Source: Streptomyces sp. JHA26 | GTDB taxonomy: Bacteria > Actinomycetota > Actinomycetes > Streptomycetales > Streptomycetaceae | Reading direction: 5' to 3' | Length of the DNA: 64,000 nt | NCBI RefSeq assembly: GCF_002005565.1 | Contig: NZ_BDJC01000005.1 | Location: forward strand, 120,356 to 184,355 | Part shown: one piece after another, positions 7,482 to 14,616 of the stretch | Layout of the letters: the number at the start of each line of letters is the position of its first letter | Position numbering within the stretch: position 1 is the stretch's first letter | Program-made: the position numbers and the translations under genes | The notes under the pieces: model-generated | The model's database searches: none | Told to the model about the DNA's origin: nothing | The model's input: the letters and a program-made list of their open reading frames with translations, nothing else

Positions 7482-9215
7482 ATGGACCGCGTAACTAAAG
7501 CATATCTGGACGCCTTCCGCGCTGAGCAGTCCATCGAAAAACTAAGCGATTCAGATGCCTTCGAGCTATTCGCCGACTATTGCGTAATCTCAGATTCATA
7601 TGACGATGAGTTCAACGTCACCGACGTCCACACGGGCGGCGGAGACGACCTGGGAATCGACGGAATTGGAGTGATCGTCAACGGAAGTCTGATCAATTCC
7701 ACAGAGGACATGGAAGGGCTCCTGAAGGTAAACGGCTCACTCGACGTAACCTTCTGCTTCATTCAGGCGAAAACATCGAGCACTTTCGCTGGCGAGCAAA
7801 TCATGACCTTCTTCGATGGTGTCGACGAGTTCTTTTCGGAAACCCCATCACTCCCCATGAACGACTCAGTCGTCCTGGCTCGCAACTTGATGCAATCAAT
7901 CTACGACAACAGTCTTCGCTTTCGCCGGGCGAAGCCGCAATGCCGCCTGAGCTACGTCACGACGGGACAGTGGTCTTCCGACCAGTACCTAGAGGCAAAG
8001 GTCGCCAAGCGGGTAGCCCAGCTGAAGACGACTGGATTGTTCTCCGAAGTAGCGTTTCACCCCATGGGCGCTGACGAGGTGCACGCGAGTTATCTTCGCA
8101 GCAAGAACAGCGTTACCACGGAATTCTCTTTCCCGAGCAAAGTTCTCCTTCCCGACATCGCCGGCGTCACAGAGTCGTACCTGGGAGTGATCTCCGCTCC
8201 AGAGTTCATCAAGATCGTCTCGGACAGCGCCGGAAACATCAGGAAATCCCTGTTCAATGACAATGTTCGGGACTTCCAGGAGTACGACAATGATGTCAAC
8301 GCTGATATTCAACGCACGCTGGCAGACGAAGCAGCGAAGGGTAGATTCGTTGTACTGAACAACGGAATCACCATCGTAGCCCGCGAACTGTCCACCACTC
8401 GGGACAAGGTCGCAATCACCGACTATCAGATCGTGAACGGCTGCCAAACAAGTCACGTCCTATTTGACCAAAAAGAACACCTGACTGAGCAGGTCCAGGT
8501 CCCGCTGAAGATCGTGGCGACACAGGACGAAGACGTAGTCAATTCGATTGTCACCGCAACCAATCGTCAAACCCAGGTGACGAACGAAGACCTCTATGCC
8601 CTCGGCGCCTTCGCCAAGAAACTCGAAAAGTTTTTGAGTTCCTACAACAACGATCAGCGCCTGTATTACGAGCGCCGCTCGAAACAGTACAACGCGGTAT
8701 CGGGCATCAAGAAAGTGCGCATTATTACCAAATCGCAGCAGATTCGATCGTTTGCGGCAATGTTCCTGGACGAGCCGCATCGATCAATCAGCTACTACGC
8801 CGACCTGCAAACGCAAGTCGGTAGCAGAATCTTCAACGATGGGCACAAGCTAGACCCTTACTACGTGTCGGCATACGCCCACTTCAAGTTGGAGTTTCTC
8901 TTCCGCAATGGCCCCGTACCGGTGAAGTACAAACCGGCACGGTACCACCTGTTGATGGCCCTTCGGTACATTGCTGGCGGAACAGAAATGCCCGCGCTGA
9001 GCGCCAACAGGATCGAGAAGTACTGTGCGGCAATTTGTGAAGTCCTTTGGGACAACACAAAAGCAACCGACGCTTTCATGCGAGCAGCCGACGCGGTAGA
9101 GCGTGCTCTGAACGACACACCGTTGGCGCTCGATATTGCGAAGACTCGGTCATTCACAGACTCCCTTAAGAATGCACTCGGTGTGCAGCCTAATCACTCT
9201 TCGAGTCGCCCCTAG
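7482..9215 (+). CDS. AIPR-family abortive infection/phage resistance protein with PD-(D/E)XK-like N-terminus
   Basis: The 577-residue protein starts at ATG 7482 behind GGGGGA. Residues 40-100 read DVHTGGGDDLGIDGIGV... then FCFIQAK: the Asp at about 60 and the QxK at 95-97 resemble Mrr/PD-(D/E)XK nuclease motifs. Residues about 225-520 match the AIPR domain, with LNNGITIVA (292-300), QIVNGCQTS (316-324) and a TNRQTQV turn (360-366). The gene is visibly AT-richer than everything around it, with codons such as AAA, ATT and GAT in normal use, so it was acquired recently from a lower-GC source. It stands alone at the left edge of the element, the usual place for cargo. The family is linked to abortive phage resistance; the mechanism is not established. 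Confidence 0.88.
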   Translation: MDRVTKAYLDAFRAEQSIEKLSDSDAFELFADYCVISDSYDDEFNVTDVHTGGGDDLGIDGIGVIVNGSLINSTEDMEGLLKVNGSLDVTFCFIQAKTSSTFAGEQIMTFFDGVDEFFSETPSLPMNDSVVLARNLMQSIYDNSLRFRRAKPQCRLSYVTTGQWSSDQYLEAKVAKRVAQLKTTGLFSEVAFHPMGADEVHASYLRSKNSVTTEFSFPSKVLLPDIAGVTESYLGVISAPEFIKIVSDSAGNIRKSLFNDNVRDFQEYDNDVNADIQRTLADEAAKGRFVVLNNGITIVARELSTTRDKVAITDYQIVNGCQTSHVLFDQKEHLTEQVQVPLKIVATQDEDVVNSIVTATNRQTQVTNEDLYALGAFAKKLEKFLSSYNNDQRLYYERRSKQYNAVSGIKKVRIITKSQQIRSFAAMFLDEPHRSISYYADLQTQVGSRIFNDGHKLDPYYVSAYAHFKLEFLFRNGPVPVKYKPARYHLLMALRYIAGGTEMPALSANRIEKYCAAICEVLWDNTKATDAFMRAADAVERALNDTPLALDIAKTRSFTDSLKNALGVQPNHSSSRP

Positions 9216-9275
9216 ACGATCGCTGAGCCAGCGCCTCCCAGGCAGCAAGCAGCCGCCTTGCATGCACCGCTACTC

Positions 9276-9287
9276 TGGTGTGCACCA
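9276..9287. promoter_or_regulatory. TGGTG-N2-CACCA operator before the GntR-NUDIX gene
   Basis: TGGTGTGCACCA lies 25 bp upstream of the ATG at 9313, directly behind a TACTCT that could serve as the -10 element. It differs by one central base from the two palindromes at 11403 and 11427, which suggests one regulator acts at all three. Confidence 0.55.
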
Positions 9288-9312
9288 CCTCAGAACGGAG
9301 AGTGCTCCGCCG

Positions 9313-10101
9313 ATGGGACCGAAGACGACCAAGGTCTACGAGACGCTTCACGCACGACTCGCGGCAGGCGAGTATGCGCCCGGCGACAAGCTCCCTTCAG
9401 AACGCACCCTCGCGGAAGAACTCGGCATCGGCCGGACGGCTCTACGGCAGGTTCTCGCCCGTCTCGTCTCTGAAGGGCAGTTGGAGGTGCGGGGACGGAG
9501 TTCGTACCGGGTGCCGGGCGCGGTGAGCGTTCAGCGTCCGGAAGGGCTGGAACCCTGGCGTATCCACGGCGAGCGCGACGTGTACGACAACCGATGGGTC
9601 AGACTCCAGCTCTGGGACGTGGAGCCCCCGGGGGTGAAGCGGTTTGAACACCACGTCGTGAGGCTCCACCACGTGGCGGTCACGGCCGTCATTGATGATC
9701 AGGACCGCGTTCTGATGATGTGGCGATACCGCTTCGTTCCGCAGCAATTCGGCTGGGAACTCCCCGGCGGCATCGTCGACCAGGGGGAAGACCCGGCGGA
9801 CACGGCGCTACGGGAGACCGTCGAAGAGACGGGATGGCGGCCCAAGACGCTGGAACACGTTGTGAGCTATCAGCCCATGGTCGGCATGGTCGACTCGCCA
9901 CACGAGATCTTCGTAGCGCACGGCGCTGAGAAGGTTGGCGAGCCGACCGACCTGGAAGAGGCCGGCCACATCGAGTGGGTACCACTGGCGGACATTCCCG
10001 GGCTCATGGCCCGCGGTGAGCTGCTGGGCTCAGGAACTCTGGTCGCTCTGCTCCACATCCTGGCGACTCGACGCACCCAGGGACTCACAACCGCGCACTG
10101 A
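9313..10101 (+). CDS. GntR DNA-binding domain fused to NUDIX hydrolase; Pif-like candidate
   Basis: The 262-residue protein has two domains. Residues 1-70 are a GntR winged helix (KVYETLHARLAAGEYAPGDK, then LPSERTLAEELGIGRTALRQ). Residues 85-255 are a NUDIX hydrolase with a complete Nudix box, GGIVDQGEDPADTALRETVE followed by ETGW (about 152-175). In pSAM2 the transfer-immunity factor Pif is a Nudix protein, so a role in blocking redundant transfer, or in sensing a nucleotide ligand and repressing transfer genes, is likely by analogy. ATG 9313 is the best start, although GGAG is 14 bp away. The 3' end overlaps the convergent XRE gene by 17 bp. An operator-like palindrome precedes it. Confidence 0.88.
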   Translation: MGPKTTKVYETLHARLAAGEYAPGDKLPSERTLAEELGIGRTALRQVLARLVSEGQLEVRGRSSYRVPGAVSVQRPEGLEPWRIHGERDVYDNRWVRLQLWDVEPPGVKRFEHHVVRLHHVAVTAVIDDQDRVLMMWRYRFVPQQFGWELPGGIVDQGEDPADTALRETVEETGWRPKTLEHVVSYQPMVGMVDSPHEIFVAHGAEKVGEPTDLEEAGHIEWVPLADIPGLMARGELLGSGTLVALLHILATRRTQGLTTAH

Positions 10102-11215
10102 GCTGGTCGACGCGGCGGCGCTGCCGGACCGAACCGGTCCGGCTCGCCAACAGTCGGGCCTGCCGCAGGTGCTTACTGGCGTCGTCGTACTCGGCTCGCG
10201 TGAGGTGCGCTTGTGCCAGGTCGGCATGCAGTCCGGCCCGGGCGCGCACAAAGGTCGGGTCCATCACGTCCAGCGCGCTGTAGAGGCTTGTGACTGCCGA
10301 CGACTCCCCCAGTAGAGCGAGCACGTTGCCCTGCCACCGGGCGAGATGGGCGCCGTTCAGGAAGATGCTTAGCATGTCCGGGTCCCGGTCCTCCAAGCCC
10401 GGCGGGATGACGGCCATGGCCGCGTCCAGCGCGCGTCGGCAGTCGTCCGGCATCCCGGCATGGGCACACATCTCCGCTTCTGCGGCGTACAGCCATGCGC
10501 GCAGCCGGGCGGAACCGGATTGGCCGACGGTGCGCTGGGCGTCCCGCACCAGGTCAACCGCGAGCGCCGGTCGCCCCGCCTCACAGAGGACGTAAGCCTG
10601 CTCGCCCATCGCATGCGCCAGGTACATGGGCTCTTCGGCGTCGCGCGCCGCGCGCTTGGCAAGTTCGTAGTGCCGCCACGCGCGCTCAACGGCCCCCGCG
10701 TCGATTGCCTGCCACGCCGCGAGAGTTGAAGCGCCGGCGAGGGCGAGCGCCACGGGTCGACGCGTGGCGGGCAACACTGCGAAGTTGAGTGCGTCTTCCA
10801 GAGCAGCAAGGTGCCCACTCATCTGATCGACCAGGGCCGCAGCGCCCCTCTGCCGATCCATGGTGCGCAGTAGCTCGGTCTGGTCGTTGAACGTCTTCAC
10901 CATGGACTCACTGACGTTGCTGGCCGAGTCGATACGGCTCAGCAGGTCGTCGTAACCGTCTGCGAACGGTGCTGCCGGCGCTGGTGCGGCGTCCCGCAGC
11001 TCCCCGTCCGTGACTCCGAGGAGCTGTCGCAGGACACGCGCGTACCGGTCAGAGATGGTGCGCTTGCCGTTCTCCCACTCGGACACGTAGACGCGCAAAC
11101 TCGCGGTCGACGCAACGTCCGTGAGGTTCCGTCGGGCGAACTGCTCGATCTCCCGAACCAGTCGTTCCTGCGACCACCCACGCGCCGACCGCGCGCTTCG
11201 AAGTCCCGTACTCAC
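10085..11215 (-). CDS. XRE-family regulator with C-terminal TPR-like domain
   Basis: The 376-residue protein starts at GTG 11215 with GGAGG 6 bp upstream. Residues 5-70 form a Cro/C1-type helix-turn-helix (LRSARSARGWSQERLVREIE ... YVSEWENGKRTIS). The rest is all-helical with repeats such as AWRHYELAKRAARDAEEP and HLRQARLLASRTGSVRQRRR, as in TPR-containing regulators of Streptomyces mobile elements and of peptide-sensing systems. It is transcribed towards the GntR-NUDIX gene and away from the transfer operon, and a 15-bp inverted repeat lies 65 bp upstream of its start. It probably controls itself and possibly the divergent promoter; the signal is unknown. Confidence 0.88.
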   Translation of the reverse strand: MSTGLRSARSARGWSQERLVREIEQFARRNLTDVASTASLRVYVSEWENGKRTISDRYARVLRQLLGVTDGELRDAAPAPAAPFADGYDDLLSRIDSASNVSESMVKTFNDQTELLRTMDRQRGAAALVDQMSGHLAALEDALNFAVLPATRRPVALALAGASTLAAWQAIDAGAVERAWRHYELAKRAARDAEEPMYLAHAMGEQAYVLCEAGRPALAVDLVRDAQRTVGQSGSARLRAWLYAAEAEMCAHAGMPDDCRRALDAAMAVIPPGLEDRDPDMLSIFLNGAHLARWQGNVLALLGESSAVTSLYSALDVMDPTFVRARAGLHADLAQAHLTRAEYDDASKHLRQARLLASRTGSVRQRRRVDQLSARL

Positions 11216-11279
11216 GGGCCACCTCCCGGCGTTGGCTCCCTCGCACCACCTTGCCAGCATGACGCACGTTGCCGCAGGT

Positions 11280-11316
11280 CAACAGGGGTTAACAGGACGG
11301 ATGTTAAGCCCTGTTG
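11280..11316. promoter_or_regulatory. Long inverted repeat upstream of the XRE regulator
   Basis: CAACAGGGGTTAACA and TGTTAAGCCCTGTTG are 15-bp arms with one mismatch and a 7-bp centre. The site is 65 bp upstream of the XRE start and on the other side faces the transfer operon promoter, so it is a good operator candidate for the XRE protein. Confidence 0.6.
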
Positions 11317-11396
11317 GCTACCGCCGACCCTGCCTCCAGAGGTCTTCTGGAGATGCACCGCGGCGGTCACATCGCCACTCGATTCAGCGAACCACC

Positions 11397-11440
11397 TTGA
11401 CACTGGTGCGCACCAGATGCACTCTACTGGTGCGCACCAG
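11397..11440 (+). promoter_or_regulatory. Promoter with two CTGGTGCGCACCAG operators
   Basis: TTGACA (11397-11402) overlaps the first of two identical 14-bp palindromes (11403-11416 and 11427-11440), which are 24 bp apart centre to centre. A CACTCT/ACTCTA sequence between them could be the -10. The rightward transfer operon follows. The layout fits repression by a dimeric protein at two adjacent sites; the GntR-NUDIX protein is the obvious candidate because its own upstream region has the same motif. Confidence 0.65.
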
Positions 11441-11507
11441 ATTGGGGCTGGTCCTGAAATCACGGTGTGCGAGGCAGCGCCCGGACGCACGGCCCGGAGG
11501 ACGCGCT

Positions 11508-11633
11508 GTGGAGAACTCAACAGAGTGCCGACCCAGCCGCATGAACACGTGCGGTCGATGGGTGCGGGTCACCATCCCGACCGCCCATGTCGGGCCGGGT
11601 GACCCGCCCGGATCCGCCCCGTCGGGGCGGTGA
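11508..11633 (+). CDS. Possible small protein, first gene of the transfer operon
   Basis: A 41-codon frame starts at GTG 11508 with GGAGG placed 7 bp upstream, and ends at the TGA at 11633. It reads VENSTECRPSRMNTCGRWVR and then a Pro/Gly-rich tail. It is the first translatable frame after the operator-controlled promoter at 11397. I do not recognise the sequence; the strong ribosome site is the main evidence. A small regulator or leader peptide are both possible. Confidence 0.35.
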   Translation: MENSTECRPSRMNTCGRWVRVTIPTAHVGPGDPPGSAPSGR

Positions 11634-11858
11634 CTGGCATTGCGTGATCTGAAATCCGCAGAACCTTCTGCGGCACCTGCCGCGCTTCGAACCTCAGCCT
11701 TTCCGCCGTGCTGGTCGCGGCGGCCGGTTGCCTCCGCTACTCGTCTCGCACGAGCAGCGCTGAGGGGAGCCGGAACCGACTCCAACGGCAAGCGGCTCCC
11801 GGGGGGGCATCCCGGGAGCCGCGTTCGGGCCGTTCCTCGCTGGAAGGAACCATGACCC
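11634..11858 (+). other. Structured leader region with two hairpins
   Basis: CCGCAGAA-CC-TTCTGCGG (11656-11673) and a 12-bp perfect stem, GCGGCTCCCGGG/CCCGGGAGCCGC (11792-11822, 7-nt loop), precede the first clear gene of the transfer operon at 11859. The second hairpin could be an intrinsic terminator or attenuator. No convincing gene is present. Confidence 0.55.
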
Positions 11859-12128
11859 ATGAACCACATCGTCACTGTTCAGGACGTTGTTACCGCGTTC
11901 GAGCCGTGGATGGAACCCACGGACGCTGAGCTGGACGCGATCGAGCAGGAGATGCCCGTCATCCTGGCGGACGTCGACCTGTTGGACGCGCACATCGTCA
12001 CCCTCGACCGCACGCCGACCGAGGTCGACGCGCGCCGTATCCGCCGGGCCCGCCGCCGTGCGCTGGCCGCCCGCGTCGCGCTGGTCAACCGCGCGGCCGG
12101 CACGAGCGTGCCGGGGGGTGCAGCCTGA
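11859..12128 (+). CDS. DUF6284-type small AICE protein
   Basis: The 89-residue protein starts at ATG 11859 behind GGAAGGAAC; an out-of-frame ATG at 11852 is ignored. It reads MNHIVTVQDVVTAFEPWMEP, then an acidic helix (TDAELDAIEQEMPVILADVDLLDA) and a basic helix (DARRIRRARRRALAARVALV). This pattern belongs to small proteins annotated as DUF6284 at the head of Streptomyces element transfer operons. Function unknown. Its stop overlaps the next start (TGATG), showing translational coupling. Confidence 0.75.
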   Translation: MNHIVTVQDVVTAFEPWMEPTDAELDAIEQEMPVILADVDLLDAHIVTLDRTPTEVDARRIRRARRRALAARVALVNRAAGTSVPGGAA

Positions 12129-12553
12129 TGGCCCGCTTCGACCTCACCGAGTACGACCGCTGCACCCTCGAGGCCGCCCGCCGCGCGCTGGCGGCTGCGG
12201 AGAGCGTGAACCTGCTGGACGGCAGCGCCATGGCCCGCATGATCGGCCGCCTTGAGGTCGCCGTGGAGCGGCTGATCGAGATGGTCGACGAAACCCCCGG
12301 CGGGAACGTCCTCCGGTGCCCGGCCGCGCACCCGGAGGACCCGACGCCGTGCGGTGGCCCGGTCGTCGTGACCATCATCGACGCGGAGAACGCGGGGGCG
12401 GACGGATGCGAGCACCACGCCGCCCGCATGCTGGCCTCGATCACCGGCGCTCGCCCGGTCGCCAAGCCGGACGCCCCCGCCGGGGTGGCCGTGCGCATCT
12501 TCCGCGCCGCGCACCACACCCACCCCTTCCCGTGGCTGGCGGGCCGGTCATGA
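12128..12553 (+). CDS. Hypothetical AICE protein with Cys/His cluster
   Basis: This 141-residue protein is translationally coupled to both neighbours. The N-terminus is helical (YDRCTLEAARRALAAAESVN ... RLIEMVDETPGG). The middle has a possible metal site: C in VLRCPAAHPED, then TPCGGPV, then DGCEHHAARM. The end is HHTHPFPWLAGRS. I do not recognise a characterised family. Its place between the DUF6284 gene and the DUF2637 spread protein suggests a role in transfer or its control. Confidence 0.75.
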   Translation: MARFDLTEYDRCTLEAARRALAAAESVNLLDGSAMARMIGRLEVAVERLIEMVDETPGGNVLRCPAAHPEDPTPCGGPVVVTIIDAENAGADGCEHHAARMLASITGARPVAKPDAPAGVAVRIFRAAHHTHPFPWLAGRS

Positions 12554-13443
12554 ACCTTCACCGCAAGGGCCGCGCCGCCCTCGTGCTCGCCCTGGTCGCC
12601 GTGGTCGGCATGGCGTTCCGTGTCTCGTGGAACGCGCTTCGGGACATCGCCGGCGCCGTCGGCGCCGACGACACGGCAGCGATGCTGTATCCGTTCGTGG
12701 TCGACGGCCTCATGGCCCTCGCCCTCATCGCCACCCTGGTCCTGGCCGACCGCGACCGCACGTTCGCCCTGCGGGTCCTGGGCGCCTACACGGTCGCTTC
12801 CCTGGTCCTCAACTACGTGCACGGTCTGGTCCCGGAGCTGCACGGCCGCACGGTCGACTGGGGGCGACTGGCCGACTGGGACCCGGCGAACTGGGCCCTG
12901 GTCCTGCTCGCCACGTCGCTGCCGGTCGGGTCGATCTACTTCGGTTCCGACCTCGTGGCCAAGGTGCTGCACCACCGCCCCAACCCGATTCCCACCGTTA
13001 CCGCAAAGGCGGAGGAATCTACCGAGATCAACAGGAAACGGTCTACGGCTGACCTGCCCGTATCGACCTCGGGGCCGATCACCCCGAACGCGGTGGCACT
13101 GCCCCGGCCGGTGGCCGTCGGTTTCCTCAAGTCGACGCTCCCGACCAAGCCGCTCCCACAGGTCGACCCCGCTCCCGTCGCGTCGATCGAGCGGCGTGCG
13201 GTGTCGGCGGAGTCGACCCGTCCGCGCCGTGCCACGGGCCGTGTCCCGGCGGTGGCGAAGTCGACCCGACCGAAGCGCACGCCGGAACAGTTGCTCGCCG
13301 AAGCACGGCAGGCGACGGCCGACTGGCCGGACGCGAAGGTGACCGGCGAGGGCATCCGCCGCGCCATCCGCACGTCTCCGGCGAACGCCCGCTCACTGCG
13401 GGACACGATCCTCGCCGAGCGGGCCGCAGGAGCGGCGGCATGA
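12550..13443 (+). CDS. DUF2637 membrane protein (Spd-type spread protein)
   Basis: The 297-residue protein starts at ATG 12550, overlapping the previous stop (ATGA). Four membrane segments lie in the first 140 residues (ALVLALVAVVGMAFRVSW, LYPFVVDGLMALALIATLVL, RVLGAYTVASLVLNYVHGL, ALVLLATSLPVGSIYFGSDL). The rest is a cytoplasmic tail, ending in a helix-turn-helix-like stretch, KVTGEGIRRAIRTSPANARSL. DUF2637 proteins are standard in Streptomyces conjugative elements next to TraB and are thought to help spread the element through mycelium. The stop overlaps the methyltransferase start (ATGA). Confidence 0.85.
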   Translation: MNLHRKGRAALVLALVAVVGMAFRVSWNALRDIAGAVGADDTAAMLYPFVVDGLMALALIATLVLADRDRTFALRVLGAYTVASLVLNYVHGLVPELHGRTVDWGRLADWDPANWALVLLATSLPVGSIYFGSDLVAKVLHHRPNPIPTVTAKAEESTEINRKRSTADLPVSTSGPITPNAVALPRPVAVGFLKSTLPTKPLPQVDPAPVASIERRAVSAESTRPRRATGRVPAVAKSTRPKRTPEQLLAEARQATADWPDAKVTGEGIRRAIRTSPANARSLRDTILAERAAGAAA

Positions 13444-14585
13444 GCGGACTGCGGATCGGTTCGCTCTGCTCCGGTTACGGCGGCCTGGACATGGCCGTCC
13501 AGGCCGTGTTCGGCGGCTCAGTGGCCTGGGTCGCGGACAACGACGCCGGAGCCTCCCGCATCCTCGCCCACCACCACCCGCAGGTGCCGAACCTGGGCGA
13601 CATCACCTCCGCCCCCTGGGACGAGGTGGAACCGGTCGACATCGTGACGGGCGGCTACCCCTGCCAGCCGTTCAGCTCCGCCGGCAAGAGGAAGGGAATC
13701 GCTGATGAGCGGCACATCTGGCCCGACATCGCCCGTGCCCTTGGGGTTCTACGACCCCGACTCGCGGTGTTTGAGAACGTCGCAGGGCACCTTTCTCTCG
13801 GATTCGACACCGTGCTTGGAGACCTTGCCGCCCTCGGGTTCGATGCGCGGTGGTGCACTCTTCGCGCATCTGACGTGGGAGCGGCTCACCAGCGCAAACG
13901 CCTCTTCGTCCTCGCCTGGCCTGCCGACTCCGGCAGCACGGGACTTCAAGGGCGGCGGGCAGCGCGGGCAGCTTCCGACCGCCGTCGGCTCGCTCCTGCC
14001 GACCCCGTCGACCTCCGAGAACACCGGAGCCGGACACGCGGCCCAGGGCGGGATGAACCTGCGCCACGTCGTCTCCCTGCTGCCCACCCCGCGCGCGTCG
14101 GAGAACGAGAACCGGCAAACCAAACGCAGCCCCTCGCAGGAAGCCGGGACGCACGGCAGGAGCCTGGCCGCCGAGATGGGCTCGCTTCTGCCGACCCCGC
14201 GGGCCACGGACGGCGCGAAGGGCGCGGTCTCGCGTACGGAAGCGACGGACCGGCGAGTGCAGTCGGGCAGGGCCAATTTGCCCGAGACGGCGCTGAGCGC
14301 GTTCCCGACGGTCCCGCCGAGTGGGGCGAGTACGCCGAAGCGGTCGCGCGGTGGGAGGCGGTCCTCCAGCGCCCCGCCCCCGGGCCAGTTGACGCTGTGG
14401 GACGGCTGAGCCCCGCTTTCGTCGAATGGCTCATGGGCCTGCCCGCCGGGCACGTCACCGCCGTCCCCGGCCTGTCCCGCTCCGCACAGCTCAAGGCGCT
14501 GGGCAACGGCGTGGTCCCGCAACAGGCCACGGCCGCGCTCCGCTTCCTCGCCCCCGCCGCCCTTTCCGCCCGTACGGCCGCCTGA
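13440..14585 (+). CDS. DNA (cytosine-5) methyltransferase
   Basis: The 381-residue enzyme keeps the C5-MTase motif order: I (SLCSGYGGLDMA, 8-19), IV with catalytic Cys75 in PCQPFSSAGK, VI (FENVAGHL, 111-118), VIII (AHQRKRLFVLAW, 149-160) and X (LKALGNGVVPQQ near the end). The region between VIII and X, residues about 160-290, is Arg/Ala/Gly-rich and of low complexity where the target-recognition domain should be. A separate frame runs through the same DNA (13705-14409) with better third-position GC. The gene is coupled to the DUF2637 gene. No restriction partner is adjacent; it may protect the element during transfer. Confidence 0.9.
   Translation: MSGLRIGSLCSGYGGLDMAVQAVFGGSVAWVADNDAGASRILAHHHPQVPNLGDITSAPWDEVEPVDIVTGGYPCQPFSSAGKRKGIADERHIWPDIARALGVLRPRLAVFENVAGHLSLGFDTVLGDLAALGFDARWCTLRASDVGAAHQRKRLFVLAWPADSGSTGLQGRRAARAASDRRRLAPADPVDLREHRSRTRGPGRDEPAPRRLPAAHPARVGEREPANQTQPLAGSRDARQEPGRRDGLASADPAGHGRREGRGLAYGSDGPASAVGQGQFARDGAERVPDGPAEWGEYAEAVARWEAVLQRPAPGPVDAVGRLSPAFVEWLMGLPAGHVTAVPGLSRSAQLKALGNGVVPQQATAALRFLAPAALSARTAA
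13705..14409 (+). CDS. Overlapping gene nested in the methyltransferase: LPTP-repeat protein
   Basis: This 234-codon frame is +1 relative to the methyltransferase. It starts at ATG 13705, 8 bp after AGGAAGGG, and stops at 14409. The sequence PLGFYDPDSRCLRTSQGTF ... ETLPPSGSMRGGALFA followed by repeated LPTP motifs (GLPTPAARDFKGG, SLLPTPSTSE, SLLPTPRASENE, SLLPTPRATDGAKG) and a PPGQLTLWDG end resembles uncharacterised actinophage and Streptomyces proteins that I recall beside DNA methylases. A hand count of GC at third positions favours this frame: 33/41 against 26/42 codons from 13725, and 30/34 against 23/35 from 13920. Both frames look translated. Function unknown. Confidence 0.6.
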   Translation: MSGTSGPTSPVPLGFYDPDSRCLRTSQGTFLSDSTPCLETLPPSGSMRGGALFAHLTWERLTSANASSSSPGLPTPAARDFKGGGQRGQLPTAVGSLLPTPSTSENTGAGHAAQGGMNLRHVVSLLPTPRASENENRQTKRSPSQEAGTHGRSLAAEMGSLLPTPRATDGAKGAVSRTEATDRRVQSGRANLPETALSAFPTVPPSGASTPKRSRGGRRSSSAPPPGQLTLWDG

Positions 14586-14616
14586 CCATCCCGAGCCTTC
14601 GAGGAGTAGCCAACCG

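Noticed and set aside
11640..11855. A 71-codon frame starting with TTG in the leader of the transfer operon
   Set aside because: It runs through two strong hairpins, has no ribosome site and no recognisable sequence.
13440..14585. A frameshift mutation in the methyltransferase as the explanation for the second frame
   Set aside because: Motifs I, IV, VI, VIII and X all lie in one uninterrupted frame, so no shift is needed to make the enzyme; the second frame has its own start and ribosome site.
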